A DNA stretch of 64,000 bases, from assembly GCF_943914565.1 (NCBI RefSeq), contig NZ_CALUCN010000004.1:62001-126000 (forward strand). The letters are read 5' to 3'. The notes under the pieces are model-generated. The model was given only the letters and a program-made list of their open reading frames with translations. It did not search any database and was not told the DNA's origin. Below are positions 26,779 through 37,955 of the stretch, in pieces. The translations under genes and the position numbers were made by a program. Each line of letters opens with the position of its first letter. Position 1 is the stretch's first letter. The stretch comes from an uncultured Tessaracoccus sp. (GTDB lineage: Bacteria > Actinomycetota > Actinomycetes > Propionibacteriales > Propionibacteriaceae).

Positions 26779-28029
26779 TCATTCCAGAGACAGGGTGACC
26801 GACCCTCCCTGCACGTCGACGGCGCGGAGAACGGACGCAGGAATCCTGAAAATCCTTCCGGGCGCGGCCGGCCACAGAACACGCTTGCGCGCGACCACCC
26901 GTCCGCGCTGTCGGACAACGATGACCGGACAGGCTCGAAAGTCATCCACCCAAGCGACGACACGCTCCCTCGCTGGTGCTCGCCCGCCAGGGGCAAAACG
27001 TCCCGGTGCGACCCACCTCAAGCCCTGACCCGCGATCAGCTCCACCCCGTCCAGTGGCGCATGGGCACCTGAAAGATAGGCGAGCACGGACTCGACAACG
27101 TACCGACCTTCGAGCGCAACCACATCGGCAGTTTCGACCGGATGGTTGAGATTGCCGACGCTGAAGATCCCGGGCACGGAGGTTCGCATGGACTGATCCG
27201 TGACCGGCGACAGGCTGACTGGGTCGAGCTCGACACCCGCCATACGCAACAGTTCGTTGTCTGGAATCCAGTCGCCCGTGAACACGACGGTGTCACACCC
27301 GATTATCTGCCGCTTACCGGATCCGATCTCCTCAACCTCTACGCCGGTGACCCGCGGTCGGCCATGGACCGCGACTACCTTGTGTCGCGCGAGCACTGTA
27401 GTGCGGAATGCAAGCTTTCCTGCCAACCGGAACGTCGCATAGGACTCCCCCTTGCGGTAGGCGGAGACGAGTGCCGCGGTGGTGCAACCTGCCTTTCGCA
27501 GAGTCATCACTGCGGACCAGCTCACGAGCTCAGCGCCCACGACCACCGCCGTCGAACCAACCGTTGTGTGGTGCAGGTGCACGAGGTTCTGCAGCTGGCC
27601 TGTCGTGTAGACCCCTTCAGGTCGATCGCCGGGCACCATCCGGGCCGAACGGGGTCGCTCACGGGCACCCGTCGCGAAGACGAACACCTCCGGTCGGATT
27701 CCAATGACCCCCGATGGTGTGGTCGCCTGCAAAGTATGCTGGTCGCGCCATCCGGTGATACAAGTGCGCACCTCGATGTGTGCCCCCGCCTGCAGTGCGT
27801 CCTTGACGAGCGTCTTCGCATAGGCTGGACCCGACATGCAGCGCTTGCGGTCGCGTACCCCATAGCCGGGATGATCAGCGTGCCGCGGGATACCACCAGC
27901 CTGGCTTTCCCGCTCGTACACGACGACGTCTCCCTGCACCGCACGAGCGAGCCTCGCAGCAGCGCTGAGCCCGGCGGGGCCCCCACCGATGATGGCCACC
28001 CTCGGTGTGTGCATCACAACCTCACTCAT
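26779..28029 (-). CDS. NAD(P)/FAD-dependent oxidoreductase, partner of the GlpA-like dehydrogenase
   Basis: 416 aa. N-terminal FAD motif VAIIGGGPAGLSAAARLA, a second nucleotide-binding motif TAVVVGAELVSWSAVMTLRKAG, and the late FAD contact TSVPGIFSVGNL. The typical redox-active CxxC of thioredoxin-reductase-type proteins is not seen. The last 60 residues form a small extra domain. The ATG at 28029 overlaps the preceding stop. In Firmicutes, similar proteins form a pair with GlpA-like dehydrogenases and are thought to pass electrons to NAD(P) or another carrier; here that is inference. Confidence 0.8.
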   Translation of the reverse strand: MSEVVMHTPRVAIIGGGPAGLSAAARLARAVQGDVVVYERESQAGGIPRHADHPGYGVRDRKRCMSGPAYAKTLVKDALQAGAHIEVRTCITGWRDQHTLQATTPSGVIGIRPEVFVFATGARERPRSARMVPGDRPEGVYTTGQLQNLVHLHHTTVGSTAVVVGAELVSWSAVMTLRKAGCTTAALVSAYRKGESYATFRLAGKLAFRTTVLARHKVVAVHGRPRVTGVEVEEIGSGKRQIIGCDTVVFTGDWIPDNELLRMAGVELDPVSLSPVTDQSMRTSVPGIFSVGNLNHPVETADVVALEGRYVVESVLAYLSGAHAPLDGVELIAGQGLRWVAPGRFAPGGRAPARERVVAWVDDFRACPVIVVRQRGRVVARKRVLWPAAPGRIFRIPASVLRAVDVQGGSVTLSLE

Positions 28030-29411
28030 TTGCTCTCTCCCGCTACTTGATCGAACTGGGCCCTGACCTCTGCTCCACAGAAGAAACCCTGACACCGGCC
28101 GTTCGTTGCTCGGGTGCGTCGACGCAGGCCATTCATGGTCGTTGCTGGAATCGTGGAGCGCAGTGCGTCGCGAATCTCACCGCGAGTCACGCGCTCGCAG
28201 AAGCACACGACCTCACCGTATGCTGGATCGGACCGGATGAGGGCATCGTCTTCGAAGGGCCGCAGCGCGGACTGTGCGATGGGTGCCATCGTGGGCGGGT
28301 CAGGCAGGGCATCGCGCTCGGCGACGTTGATGCCGGCTTCTGCCAATAGCCCCTGGACATACTCGGCCACAGCCATGGCCGACGTCAGCCCGGTGGAGCG
28401 AATCGCACCGGCAATGACGTAACGCTGGGCATCGTCCAATTCGATGAGATAGTCCTGCTGGTTATGCGCCGCCCGAAGACCTGCGTACGCCGCGGTGACC
28501 TCTTCCTTGAGCAGCTCCGGCATGATGCGCGCACCCTTCTTGAGCAGGAATGCGAGGCCCTGCTCAGTGGTGGACGTGTCTTCCTTATCCTCCATGTCGT
28601 CGGCGGTCGGACCCAGCATGATGTTGCCGAAGATGGTCGGGCTGATGAGCACGCCCTTGCCCGCCTTCGATGGCGCAGCCAAGACGATCTTGTCGGCGAA
28701 TCTTGAGGCCAACTTGTCGAAGACCAACAGCTCACCCTTACGCGGATGAACCTGCAACCGGTCGTAGCCGAACATTGCGTCGATCACGTCCCCGCCCAAT
28801 CCTGCGGCATTGATCACCCACGTTGCCTCAAGCACGTCCTTGTTGGTGCGAATCCGAGTGGCGTCGGGCGCGACTTCGATTGCTCGCACGGCGTGGCCGA
28901 GGAGGAGTGCGGCGCCCCGGTTAACCGCGTCGGTGGCAAGGGCAAGCGGCACTGTCCATGCATCGACGACGCCCTCGTCGGGCACGGTCAGCCCCCCGCA
29001 CACCCCCGGGCCGAGCTTGGGCAACGCCTCGTAGACGGCGTCAGGGCCAATGATCTTGGTCTTGCCGTAGTGGTTCTCAACGGCCTTGGCTTGCAACGAC
29101 GGCAGGCTCGCGGCCTGTTCCTCGTCCCACGCCACAAGAATCGCACCCGTGCGCTGGAAGCCGATGTCGGCCGCCTCGCAGTAGGCGCGAGTGAGCTCAT
29201 AGCCGCGGCGCACGAGACGTGCCTCAAGCGTGCCTGGCTTCGCGTCGTAGCCGGTATGGAGCAACGACGTGTTTGCCTTCGACGTTCCTTCGCAAACGTC
29301 GGAGCGCGCATCCAGCAGTGCGACGGTGTGTACGGTGCCCGCCAACATCCGCGCAATGGCGGACCCAACAACTCCGGCACCGATCACGGCGAAGTCATAG
29401 CGATGTGTCAC
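28026..29411 (-). CDS. GlpA-like FAD-dependent dehydrogenase with C-terminal [2Fe-2S] domain
   Basis: 461 aa DAO-fold flavoprotein: FAD motif FAVIGAGVVGSAIARML, TSKANTSLLHTGYDAKPG typical of glycerol-3-phosphate dehydrogenases, and a C-terminal BFD-like iron-sulfur domain with four Cys (VVCFCERVTRGEI, then GRCQGFFC). It would oxidise a polyol phosphate made by the adjacent kinase. Starts with GTG at 29411, overlapping the transporter stop by 4 nt. The residues deciding substrate cannot be judged by eye. Confidence 0.85.
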   Translation of the reverse strand: MTHRYDFAVIGAGVVGSAIARMLAGTVHTVALLDARSDVCEGTSKANTSLLHTGYDAKPGTLEARLVRRGYELTRAYCEAADIGFQRTGAILVAWDEEQAASLPSLQAKAVENHYGKTKIIGPDAVYEALPKLGPGVCGGLTVPDEGVVDAWTVPLALATDAVNRGAALLLGHAVRAIEVAPDATRIRTNKDVLEATWVINAAGLGGDVIDAMFGYDRLQVHPRKGELLVFDKLASRFADKIVLAAPSKAGKGVLISPTIFGNIMLGPTADDMEDKEDTSTTEQGLAFLLKKGARIMPELLKEEVTAAYAGLRAAHNQQDYLIELDDAQRYVIAGAIRSTGLTSAMAVAEYVQGLLAEAGINVAERDALPDPPTMAPIAQSALRPFEDDALIRSDPAYGEVVCFCERVTRGEIRDALRSTIPATTMNGLRRRTRATNGRCQGFFCGAEVRAQFDQVAGESK

Positions 29412-30577
29412 GACCGATCTTCCTCTCCCATCATTTTCCCTTCGTTGTCTGCCCGCAAGGATTCGTCCTTCGCATCACTTGCCACGTGGGCGGGATAACG
29501 CTGCTTGGCAATCAGGTATGCCAGCACGAGCGCCAGCACGGCGGCGACGAACTTGCCGACGATCATGGGCACGATCATGTCTGAAGCGACGCCTGCGGTG
29601 AATCCCAGATGGTCACCGAGGATGGCCATGGCCGAGACGGACCATGCCGTGTTGATGAAGACGCCGCGCTTGTCCATCTTGCCCATGAGTCCGAACGTCG
29701 GAATGGCGTTGGCCAAGCTCATGACGATGCCGCCGGATGCCACATTATTCATACCGAGGGCCTTACCAAACGCACTCAGAGGCTTGTTGGCAACCTTGGT
29801 TACGACATACATGAGCGGAAATGCTCCCATGAGGAAAACGCAAATTCCCGCGACCACCATGAGGCCCTCGGTGACCGGCACCAGCTCCCATCCTGCGGGC
29901 ATGATCTGCCATCCGGTCAGGAACTCGAACGAGCCGATGGCCAGCGCGACGGAGATGATCGCCACGAGGCACTTGCCAAAGATCAGGAAGCCCTTGGTCA
30001 TCCCTTGAGGCGCCTTCCACAGTCCGATGGCAATGAGCGCCGCTGCGATGATGATGGGCACCAGATTGACCAGGATCATCCCGACTTCGAACCCGGCAAC
30101 CAAGCCGCCGACCAACACGCCGAAGGGAATCGTCACCACACCGACCAGCACACCATTGGCGAAGTAGGGCCGGTTCTCCTCCGAGACGATACCCAAGCCC
30201 ACGGGGATCGTGAAAACCACCGTGCATCCAAGCATCGCTGCCAGAATCGCTCCGGCGAGCAGTCCTGCTTCCTTGGTCGCAGCCATCTCAGCAGCAAGGT
30301 GGAAGCCACCCATGTCATTGGCGAGCAGCGTGCCCGCGAACATGGATGGATCCGCGCCCAACGCGGTGTAGACAGGCACGATGACCGGGTTGAGCACCTT
30401 GGCCAAGATGGGCGCCAAGGAGATCATGCCGACCATGGACAACGCCAGCGGTCCGAAGGTGTTGATGCCCTCCTCCAGTTGCTCGCCCAGCTTGAACAGA
30501 TTGCCGAACGCGCGATCGAGCGCAGCGATGACCAGCGCTACGGCCATGATCACCACAATGACTTCGTTCAGTCCCAT
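29408..30577 (-). CDS. EutH-family transporter
   Basis: 389 aa, about ten to eleven TM helices. Strongly EutH-like: FGPLALSMVGMISLAPILAK, GADPSMFAGTLLANDMGGFHLA and GCTVVFTIPVGLGIV. EutH proteins are ethanolamine permeases, yet no ethanolamine ammonia-lyase gene is present; instead it lies between a glycerol-kinase-like gene and two flavoprotein dehydrogenases. The transported substrate may therefore be different. The start ATG 30577 lies 5 nt after the kinase stop with GGAGA upstream; a longer frame would overlap the kinase. Confidence 0.85.
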   Translation of the reverse strand: MGLNEVIVVIMAVALVIAALDRAFGNLFKLGEQLEEGINTFGPLALSMVGMISLAPILAKVLNPVIVPVYTALGADPSMFAGTLLANDMGGFHLAAEMAATKEAGLLAGAILAAMLGCTVVFTIPVGLGIVSEENRPYFANGVLVGVVTIPFGVLVGGLVAGFEVGMILVNLVPIIIAAALIAIGLWKAPQGMTKGFLIFGKCLVAIISVALAIGSFEFLTGWQIMPAGWELVPVTEGLMVVAGICVFLMGAFPLMYVVTKVANKPLSAFGKALGMNNVASGGIVMSLANAIPTFGLMGKMDKRGVFINTAWSVSAMAILGDHLGFTAGVASDMIVPMIVGKFVAAVLALVLAYLIAKQRYPAHVASDAKDESLRADNEGKMMGEEDRS

Positions 30578-30582
30578 GCCCG

Positions 30583-32001
30583 TCAGATCTCCAGCGTAGC
30601 TTCGACGGCGCGGCGCCACCGGGCTCGGTAGCTGCTGGCTTCTTCCGCATCATGCTGCGGCTCGAAGCTGGCTCCGGGTTCCCAAGCAAATGGGCCGTCC
30701 TCGACCGACAGATCAGGATCCATCGCCAGACGCATGCACGCGGCAGTGCCCAGCGCGGTCGCGTGCGGCGACGGGTACACATCGATCGGAGTGCCCAAGT
30801 AGTCGGCTTGGGACTGCATCAGCACCTTGCTGCGGGTCAGCCCACCGTCGACGCGGAGTCGACTCAATGGCGCGCCCAGTTCCTTTCTTGTGAGGTCGGC
30901 GAGCTCAGCAATCTGACAGGCGATGCCGTCGAGTACGGCACGAACGATTTCTGGCTTGCCAGATGACAGCTTGAGACCCACCATGAATGCACCAGCATCG
31001 GGTCGCCACCACGGAGCGGCCAGCCCAGCGAAACTGGGCGCGATGAGCACGCCTCCCGAATCTGCAGCCGCAATTTCGTCCATCTGCCCCGGCTCGGTGA
31101 TGATCCCCATCTCCTGCATCCACCGCACAGCTGACGCTGCTGTGTACACCTGCCCGTCCGAGCAATAGCTGGTTTTTCCGCGCAAGTTCCAGGCAACGGA
31201 CGTGGTCAGCCCGTTGTCGAAACGGGGCGCACGGTCACCCATGTTCACGAGGATGAATGCTCCGGTGCCATATGTGCACTTACCTTCCCCCCTGCCCAGG
31301 CAGCTCTGAGCAAAGAGTGCAGCCTGCTGGTCGACGATGAGCCCGCCGACAGGGAGGGGCTCGGGGGCGAACAGCGTCGTCGTACCCACGATCTCATCAC
31401 AGGCGACCAGACGGGGTAGCCGTTCGTCGCCGAGACCGAAGATCTCCAACAGCCTGGGGTCCCAGTCCACGGCGTCGATGTTGAGCAGCAGCGAGCGGGA
31501 CGCCGTTGACACGTCCGTGACGAACTCCCCTGTGAGTTGGTGGATGATCCAAGTGTCAGTGGTCGTGACCACACCTTCCCGAGTCATGTGGTCACGCAGC
31601 CACACCATCTTCGGGGCCGTGAAGTAACAGTCGAGCACGAGCCCTGTGCGCTCGTGTACCTCATCGGCATGCTCTCGCAGGCGTTCGACGACGACCTCGC
31701 CGCGACGATCCTGCCACACCACACAGCGCGACAGTGGCTCACCGGTGTCGGGATCCCAAGCAAGGATCGTCTCGCCTTGGTTCGCCAACGACACCCCGGT
31801 AACCGGCACCCCAGCTTCGGCAACCGCTTCCTTACCAGCGTCGAGCAGCGAAGCGAGCAATGCCCTCGGGTCCTGCTCGACACCGCCGTCGGGAAGGTAG
31901 TTGGGGAAGATGGGCTTCTCCACAACAGCGTGCACACCGCTCTCATCCACCACTACAGCCTTCGACCCTGAAGTCCCTTGGTCCAACGCAAGAATTGCCA
32001 C
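30583..32001 (-). CDS. FGGY carbohydrate kinase, GlpK-like with altered substrate residue
   Basis: 472 aa. Full FGGY architecture: ATP/phosphate motif LALDQGTSGSKAVVVD, sugar-site strand VSLANQGETILAW, VVWQDRRGE, VDQQAALFAQ (catalytic Asp) and the second ATP loop GTGAFILVN. It resembles glycerol kinase, but the conserved glycerol-binding Arg of NQRET is Gly (NQGET), so the substrate may not be glycerol. The Glu, Trp and Asp contacts are kept. GTG 32001 with AGAGAGG upstream. First gene of the four-gene operon, divergent from the DeoR regulator. Confidence 0.85.
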   Translation of the reverse strand: MAILALDQGTSGSKAVVVDESGVHAVVEKPIFPNYLPDGGVEQDPRALLASLLDAGKEAVAEAGVPVTGVSLANQGETILAWDPDTGEPLSRCVVWQDRRGEVVVERLREHADEVHERTGLVLDCYFTAPKMVWLRDHMTREGVVTTTDTWIIHQLTGEFVTDVSTASRSLLLNIDAVDWDPRLLEIFGLGDERLPRLVACDEIVGTTTLFAPEPLPVGGLIVDQQAALFAQSCLGRGEGKCTYGTGAFILVNMGDRAPRFDNGLTTSVAWNLRGKTSYCSDGQVYTAASAVRWMQEMGIITEPGQMDEIAAADSGGVLIAPSFAGLAAPWWRPDAGAFMVGLKLSSGKPEIVRAVLDGIACQIAELADLTRKELGAPLSRLRVDGGLTRSKVLMQSQADYLGTPIDVYPSPHATALGTAACMRLAMDPDLSVEDGPFAWEPGASFEPQHDAEEASSYRARWRRAVEATLEI

Positions 32002-32142
32002 TGTGCAACCTCTCTTAGATCATCGGCGGACAGCCGCCGAACCCAACTGACGTGGGCATATGGCCCAACCATTTGCTCCAGCCGAGCGTCTCTTCGGCGA
32101 TGAGCGAGACGCGGCGAGCAACATGTACACACTCTTGCCGTG

Positions 32143-32158
32143 TGTGGATTTTCCCACA
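32143..32158. promoter_or_regulatory. Operator candidate between the kinase and the DeoR regulator
   Basis: Palindrome TGTGGATTTTCCCACA with 5-bp arms; two more TGTGG motifs follow within 20 bp. It lies in the divergent promoter region and is a plausible DeoR-family binding site. Confidence 0.45.
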
Positions 32159-32181
32159 AGTGATGTGGAATCATGTGGAGC

Positions 32182-32967
32182 ATGAGAACACCCATGGCGC
32201 GGGACCGGCAGCGATACATCATGCGCAAGCTAGAGGCTGACGGTTCAGTGACCACGCTCGAACTCAGCCGAGCACTACACGTCTCAGCAGAATCCATTCG
32301 CAGGGATCTCATATCCTTGGAGCAGCAGTCGCTTCTCAAACGTGTTTACGGCGGAGCGGTGTCGCTGTCAACGAACCGAGGGACAGAGCCCCCCTTTCGC
32401 CAACGCCTCGGTCTGCAAGCCGAAGCGAAGGTGCGCATCGGTCGCATCGCTGCTGAACTAGCCGCCGGTGCACACTCCATCTTCATCGACGTCGGCACCA
32501 CGGCCAGCGCTGTGGCCGGCGCCCTACCAAAGGACTGTGACGCGACGATCGCCACCCATTCGTTGCTCGTCGCCAAGCCTTTGGTGGATGCGCAACACGC
32601 TGAAGTGCTGCTCGCCCCCGGTCGGCTCCGTCGAGGCGAATGGTCTCTGACCGGGGCTTCCACACTCAAGTTCCTGGCACACATGTACTTTGACGTCGCG
32701 TTCCTGTCGTGCGGAGGAGTCGACGCCAAAGTCGGCGCCACCGATTTCAACTTTGACGACGTAGAGGTGAAGAAGACGGTCGCGAGGAACAGCAAGCACG
32801 TCTACGTCTTGGCCGATGCCTCCAAGCACTTGGTCGTGGGAACCTATGAGATCGCGAGTTGGTTCGACGTCACAGGGCTCATCACTGATGCAGCGCCCCC
32901 CGAAGGCATCGTCAACGCGATCCGCACTGCAGGCGGTCGCATCTTCGATGGACGTCATCGAAGGTGA
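32182..32967 (+). CDS. DeoR-family transcriptional regulator
   Basis: 261 aa. N-terminal winged helix (RQRYIMRKLEADGSVTTLELSRALHVSAESIRRDLISLEQQSLLKRVYGGA) and C-terminal sugar-phosphate sensor domain (IGRIAAELAAGAHSIFIDVGTTASAVA, KKTVARNSKHVYVLADASK). Expected to repress the divergent kinase operon until a sugar- or polyol-phosphate is bound. The start is uncertain: ATG 32182 is used, while ATG 32194 gives the more usual N-terminus (MARDRQRY); neither has a good ribosome-binding site. Confidence 0.88.
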   Translation: MRTPMARDRQRYIMRKLEADGSVTTLELSRALHVSAESIRRDLISLEQQSLLKRVYGGAVSLSTNRGTEPPFRQRLGLQAEAKVRIGRIAAELAAGAHSIFIDVGTTASAVAGALPKDCDATIATHSLLVAKPLVDAQHAEVLLAPGRLRRGEWSLTGASTLKFLAHMYFDVAFLSCGGVDAKVGATDFNFDDVEVKKTVARNSKHVYVLADASKHLVVGTYEIASWFDVTGLITDAAPPEGIVNAIRTAGGRIFDGRHRR

Positions 32968-33152
32968 TGGACGCTTCCCCCGCCCTCGCGCTCATCGAGC
33001 CACCACCATGTGGCCAGAAGCAGTCTGATGCTGCTGCGGTTGGCCCATCGTGCGGATCTACAGCTGGTGCCGGCGAGGAGTCGGAGAGATTCTGCTGATC
33101 GTCGCCGGCGTGCTGAACCAGCTCAACCCATGCCCACCCCGGCCGTGTCGCG

Positions 33153-33243
33153 GAGTCCGCGAGCACGAAACGCCGTCTGATGCACTTCAGAGCGCCAATA
33201 ACGCGCCCCTGAGCGGACGGACACGGCGTTTCGTGCCACCGTC
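33153..33243. repeat. 74-bp inverted-repeat element, copy 2 (right border of island)
   Basis: Core 33163-33236 with the same 14-bp inverted ends as copy 1. It lies past the 3' end of the DeoR gene. With copy 1 it brackets the kinase/EutH island as a direct repeat, 89 of 91 positions identical by eye. Confidence 0.9.
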
Positions 33244-33444
33244 GGGGGGGTGCTCGCCGGGCGCACGTCGGTGGGGTGCTCGCCGGGTGCACGTCACCGG
33301 GCGCACGTTGGGGGTGCACGTCGAGTGCACACGGGTGCGCGGAGGCAGCTCCGCCAACGACTCGCCCAGCCGGGCCCAGCCCGACCGAGCCACGTCGTGA
33401 CAAGCCCGGGAGATGAGTTGTCCACAGATCTGGCCCCCTCGTTT

Positions 33445-33473
33445 GGCACGCACCTTGCAGCGCGCTACGCTGT
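33445..33473 (+). promoter_or_regulatory. Promoter of the secreted metallopeptidase
   Basis: TTGGCA, 17-nt spacer, TACGCT, about 65 nt before the GTG start. Confidence 0.55.
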
Positions 33474-33537
33474 GTCGCGTTGGTTTCCTGAGAGATCCTC
33501 AGCTTCCATGATTGATCCGAGCAAGGGAGGACGAGGC

Positions 33538-34377
33538 GTGCGCAAGTTCCTGCTGTCGTTGGCCGCCGCTGCCACGGCGCTGGCCGCCACCTTCGGCGCG
33601 ACGCACGCCGAGGCGCTGCCCGTCGCCCCCTCCCCTGCCCCGCCGGTCACCGGCATCCCGACGCCGTGCCACGCCAAGCACCCGTTCCCGGAGGACGCGT
33701 CGGTCCCGGAGATCAAGGAGCAGCTCGCGGAGACATTCCACTTCCGCCTCACCGGCAGCCACTGGAGCGAGGAGTACCGCCCGTCGATCCGCATCCTGTG
33801 GGAGACGCTCGACGCGGTCTCCTGCACCACCTACCTCCCCGACCTCCAGGGGAAGTTCCAGGGCACCGTCGGCATCAACGCGACGTCCACGAGCGGCTGG
33901 TCCTGGGGCGACTGGTCGCTCTCCAAGCCGGGCTACGTGAGCCTCGACCTGCAGAAGTTCCGCACCGCGCTCGACAACGGCGACGAGGGCCGGCTCGTGC
34001 GCCTCGTCATCCACGAGCTCGCCCACGTCTACAACTCCGACCGCTACTCGTCGCCGAAGTACTGGAGCGAGTTCCAGCGGCTGCACGAGCAGGAGGGGAC
34101 GTTCTCGGAGTACGCCGGCAGCTCGGTCACCGAGACGTTCGCCGACACCGTCGGCTACTACGTCGGCCGCTGCGCGCTGAACAACCCCTACGACACGGGC
34201 AAGTTCGACGGCTACTACGAGTTCGTGAAGGACAACGTCTTCCACGGCAAGGAGTTCGGCCCCGCACCCGGCAAGAAGCCCAACTGCACCGTGCCGAGCA
34301 AGGACGCGCAGGAACCCCGCCCGGGCGACCCCGCCGCGCTCGACGCGGACTGGGTCTCCGACCTCGCCGGGGAGTGA
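33538..34377 (+). CDS. Secreted zincin-type metallopeptidase
   Basis: 279 aa. Signal peptide (RKFLLSLAAAATALAATFG, cleavage near HAEA). Zinc site HELAH at residues 159-163 (VIHELAHVYNSD), with the probable third ligand in the downstream SSVTETFADTVGYY. Two or three Cys pairs suggest disulfides outside the cell. No specific peptidase family named. GTG 33538 is chosen because GGGAGG precedes it and the signal peptide begins there. Confidence 0.75.
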   Translation: MRKFLLSLAAAATALAATFGATHAEALPVAPSPAPPVTGIPTPCHAKHPFPEDASVPEIKEQLAETFHFRLTGSHWSEEYRPSIRILWETLDAVSCTTYLPDLQGKFQGTVGINATSTSGWSWGDWSLSKPGYVSLDLQKFRTALDNGDEGRLVRLVIHELAHVYNSDRYSSPKYWSEFQRLHEQEGTFSEYAGSSVTETFADTVGYYVGRCALNNPYDTGKFDGYYEFVKDNVFHGKEFGPAPGKKPNCTVPSKDAQEPRPGDPAALDADWVSDLAGE

Positions 34378-34424
34378 CCACCCCCTTCCCCGGCCCCGCC
34401 CGAACGCCCGAGGAGCCGATCGTC

Positions 34425-34430
34425 TAGGGT
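34425..34430 (+). promoter_or_regulatory. -10 box TAGGGT of leaderless sdhC
   Basis: TAGGGT, then seven bases, then ATG 34438. Confidence 0.55.
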
Positions 34431-34437
34431 CGTGTGC

Positions 34438-35150
34438 ATGAGCGGGACGACGACGACTCGACCTCGGACGGCACCACCCCGACCGTCCTCGTTCGCGCTC
34501 AAGCAGGTCATGGCCCTCACCGGCGTCGTCTTCGTCGGCTTCGTCGTCGTCCACATGATCGGCAACCTCAAGGTCTACGCCGGCCCCGAGTCCTTCAACG
34601 CCTATGCCGCGTGGCTGCGCGAGGTCGGCGCCCCGCTCGTGCCGCGCCAGGGCGTGCTCTGGGCGCTGCGCTGCACCCTCGTCGTGGCGCTGCTGCTGCA
34701 CGTCTGGGCCGCGCTCACCCTCTGGGTCCGGGGCCGACGACGGCGCGGCCGGCACCGTCGTCGCCGGCTCTCCGGCGTGATGGCACTGAGTGCGGCAAGC
34801 ATGGTCCCCGGTGGGCTGGTGATCCTCGTGTTCATCATCGTGCACCTCCTCGATCTCACGCTCGGCCTCCTCGTGCAGTCACCCCGGTACACGACGCCCG
34901 ACGCCAGCTTCCACGCCTACGAGAACCTCGTCGCGAGCTTCCAGCGGCCGTGGATGGCGCTGTTCTACTTCGTCTGCATGCTGGTGATCGCCGTGCACGT
35001 CCAGCACGGCTGGCGCACGATCCTGCAGGACGTCGGCGCCACCGGCGCGCGGTTCCGCACGTTCTGGGTGGTGCTGGGCGGCCTCCTCGCGCTCGCGATC
35101 GTGCTCGGCAACGCCACCATCCCCGTCCTCGTCCTCGCAGGGGTGATCGC

Positions 35151-35154
<4 letters not shown>
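34438..35154 (+). CDS. sdhC: Succinate dehydrogenase cytochrome b558 subunit
   Basis: 238 aa, five TM helices, with haem-ligand His candidates in VVVHMIGNLKVY, LLLHVWAAL, IIVHLLDLT and VHVQHGWRT. Matches the b558-type diheme anchor used with menaquinone in actinobacteria and Bacillus. First gene of sdhCAB. ATG 34438 is favoured by the leaderless -10 box; a GTG two codons earlier is possible. The stop overlaps the sdhA start. Confidence 0.92.
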
Positions 35155-37117
<1,963 letters not shown>

Positions 37118-37121
<4 letters not shown>

Positions 37122-37867
37122 GGGTCGAACTCGAGATCTGGCGCCAGGACTCCCCCGCCGACGAGGGGAGGTTCGAGCGGCACGTCGTGGAGGACGCGAC
37201 GCCCGAGATGAGCCTGCTCGAACTGCTCGACCGCCTCAATGACCAGCTGCACGACGAGGGGCTGGAGCCGATCCAGTTCGAGTCCGACTGCCGCGAGGGC
37301 GTCTGCGGTGCCTGCGGCGTCACGGTCAACCACGTGCCCCACGGGCCCGTGCCGAACACGCCCTCGTGCCGGCAGCACCTGCGCGCATTCGGCGGCATCC
37401 GCACACTCCGGATCGAACCGCTGCGCAGCGGGGCGTTCCCCGTGGTGCGGGACCTCGTCGTGGACCGATCGGCCCTCGATCGAGTGATCCGCGCGGGCGG
37501 GACGGTCGACGTCGCTGCCGGCACCGCCGCGGACGCCGACGACGTGCCGGTCCCCCACGACCGCGCCGAGCTCGCGCTCGACTTCGCCGCTTGCATCGGC
37601 TGCGGCGCCTGCGTGGCCGCGTGTCCGAATGGCGCCGCGCACCTCTTCGCCGGTGCCAAGCTCGCGCACCTCGCGCTGGTTCCGCAGGGTGAGCAGGAGC
37701 GGGGCCGACGGGCGCGCCGGCTGGGCGAGGCCGTCGAGGCCGAGTTCGGGCCCTGCTCCAGCTACGGCGAGTGCGTGCAGGTCTGCCCGGCCGGCATCCC
37801 GCTCGAGGCCGTCGCGGCGCTCCACCGCGAGCGACTGCGGGCCGGCTTCCGCGGGAAGGCCGACTGA
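37118..37867 (+). CDS. sdhB: Succinate dehydrogenase iron-sulfur subunit
   Basis: 249 aa. N-terminal [2Fe-2S] ferredoxin domain with CREGVCGACG and a distal Cys at SCRQHL, then ACIGCGACVAACPNG and the third Cys cluster CSSYGECVQVCPAGIP for the [4Fe-4S] and [3Fe-4S] centres. GTG 37118 overlaps the sdhA stop by 4 nt. Last gene of sdhCAB. Confidence 0.95.
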
Positions 37868-37955
37868 CGCCGGTCGCCGGCGCCTCGGCCGGTGCCGTGA
37901 GCGGGGCCTGACCCACCGTCGCGGGTCTACGATGGACAGGACTCGAGGAGGAACC

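Larger units (their letters stand above)
32968..33537. other. Intergenic region with repeat copy 2 and GTGCNCG-rich tandem sequence
   Basis: About 570 bp. Holds the 91-bp repeat (33153-33243), then a degenerate tandem stretch of GTGCTCGCCGGG / TGCACGTC motifs (33249-33345), and the promoter of the following peptidase gene. No gene seen. Confidence 0.65.
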
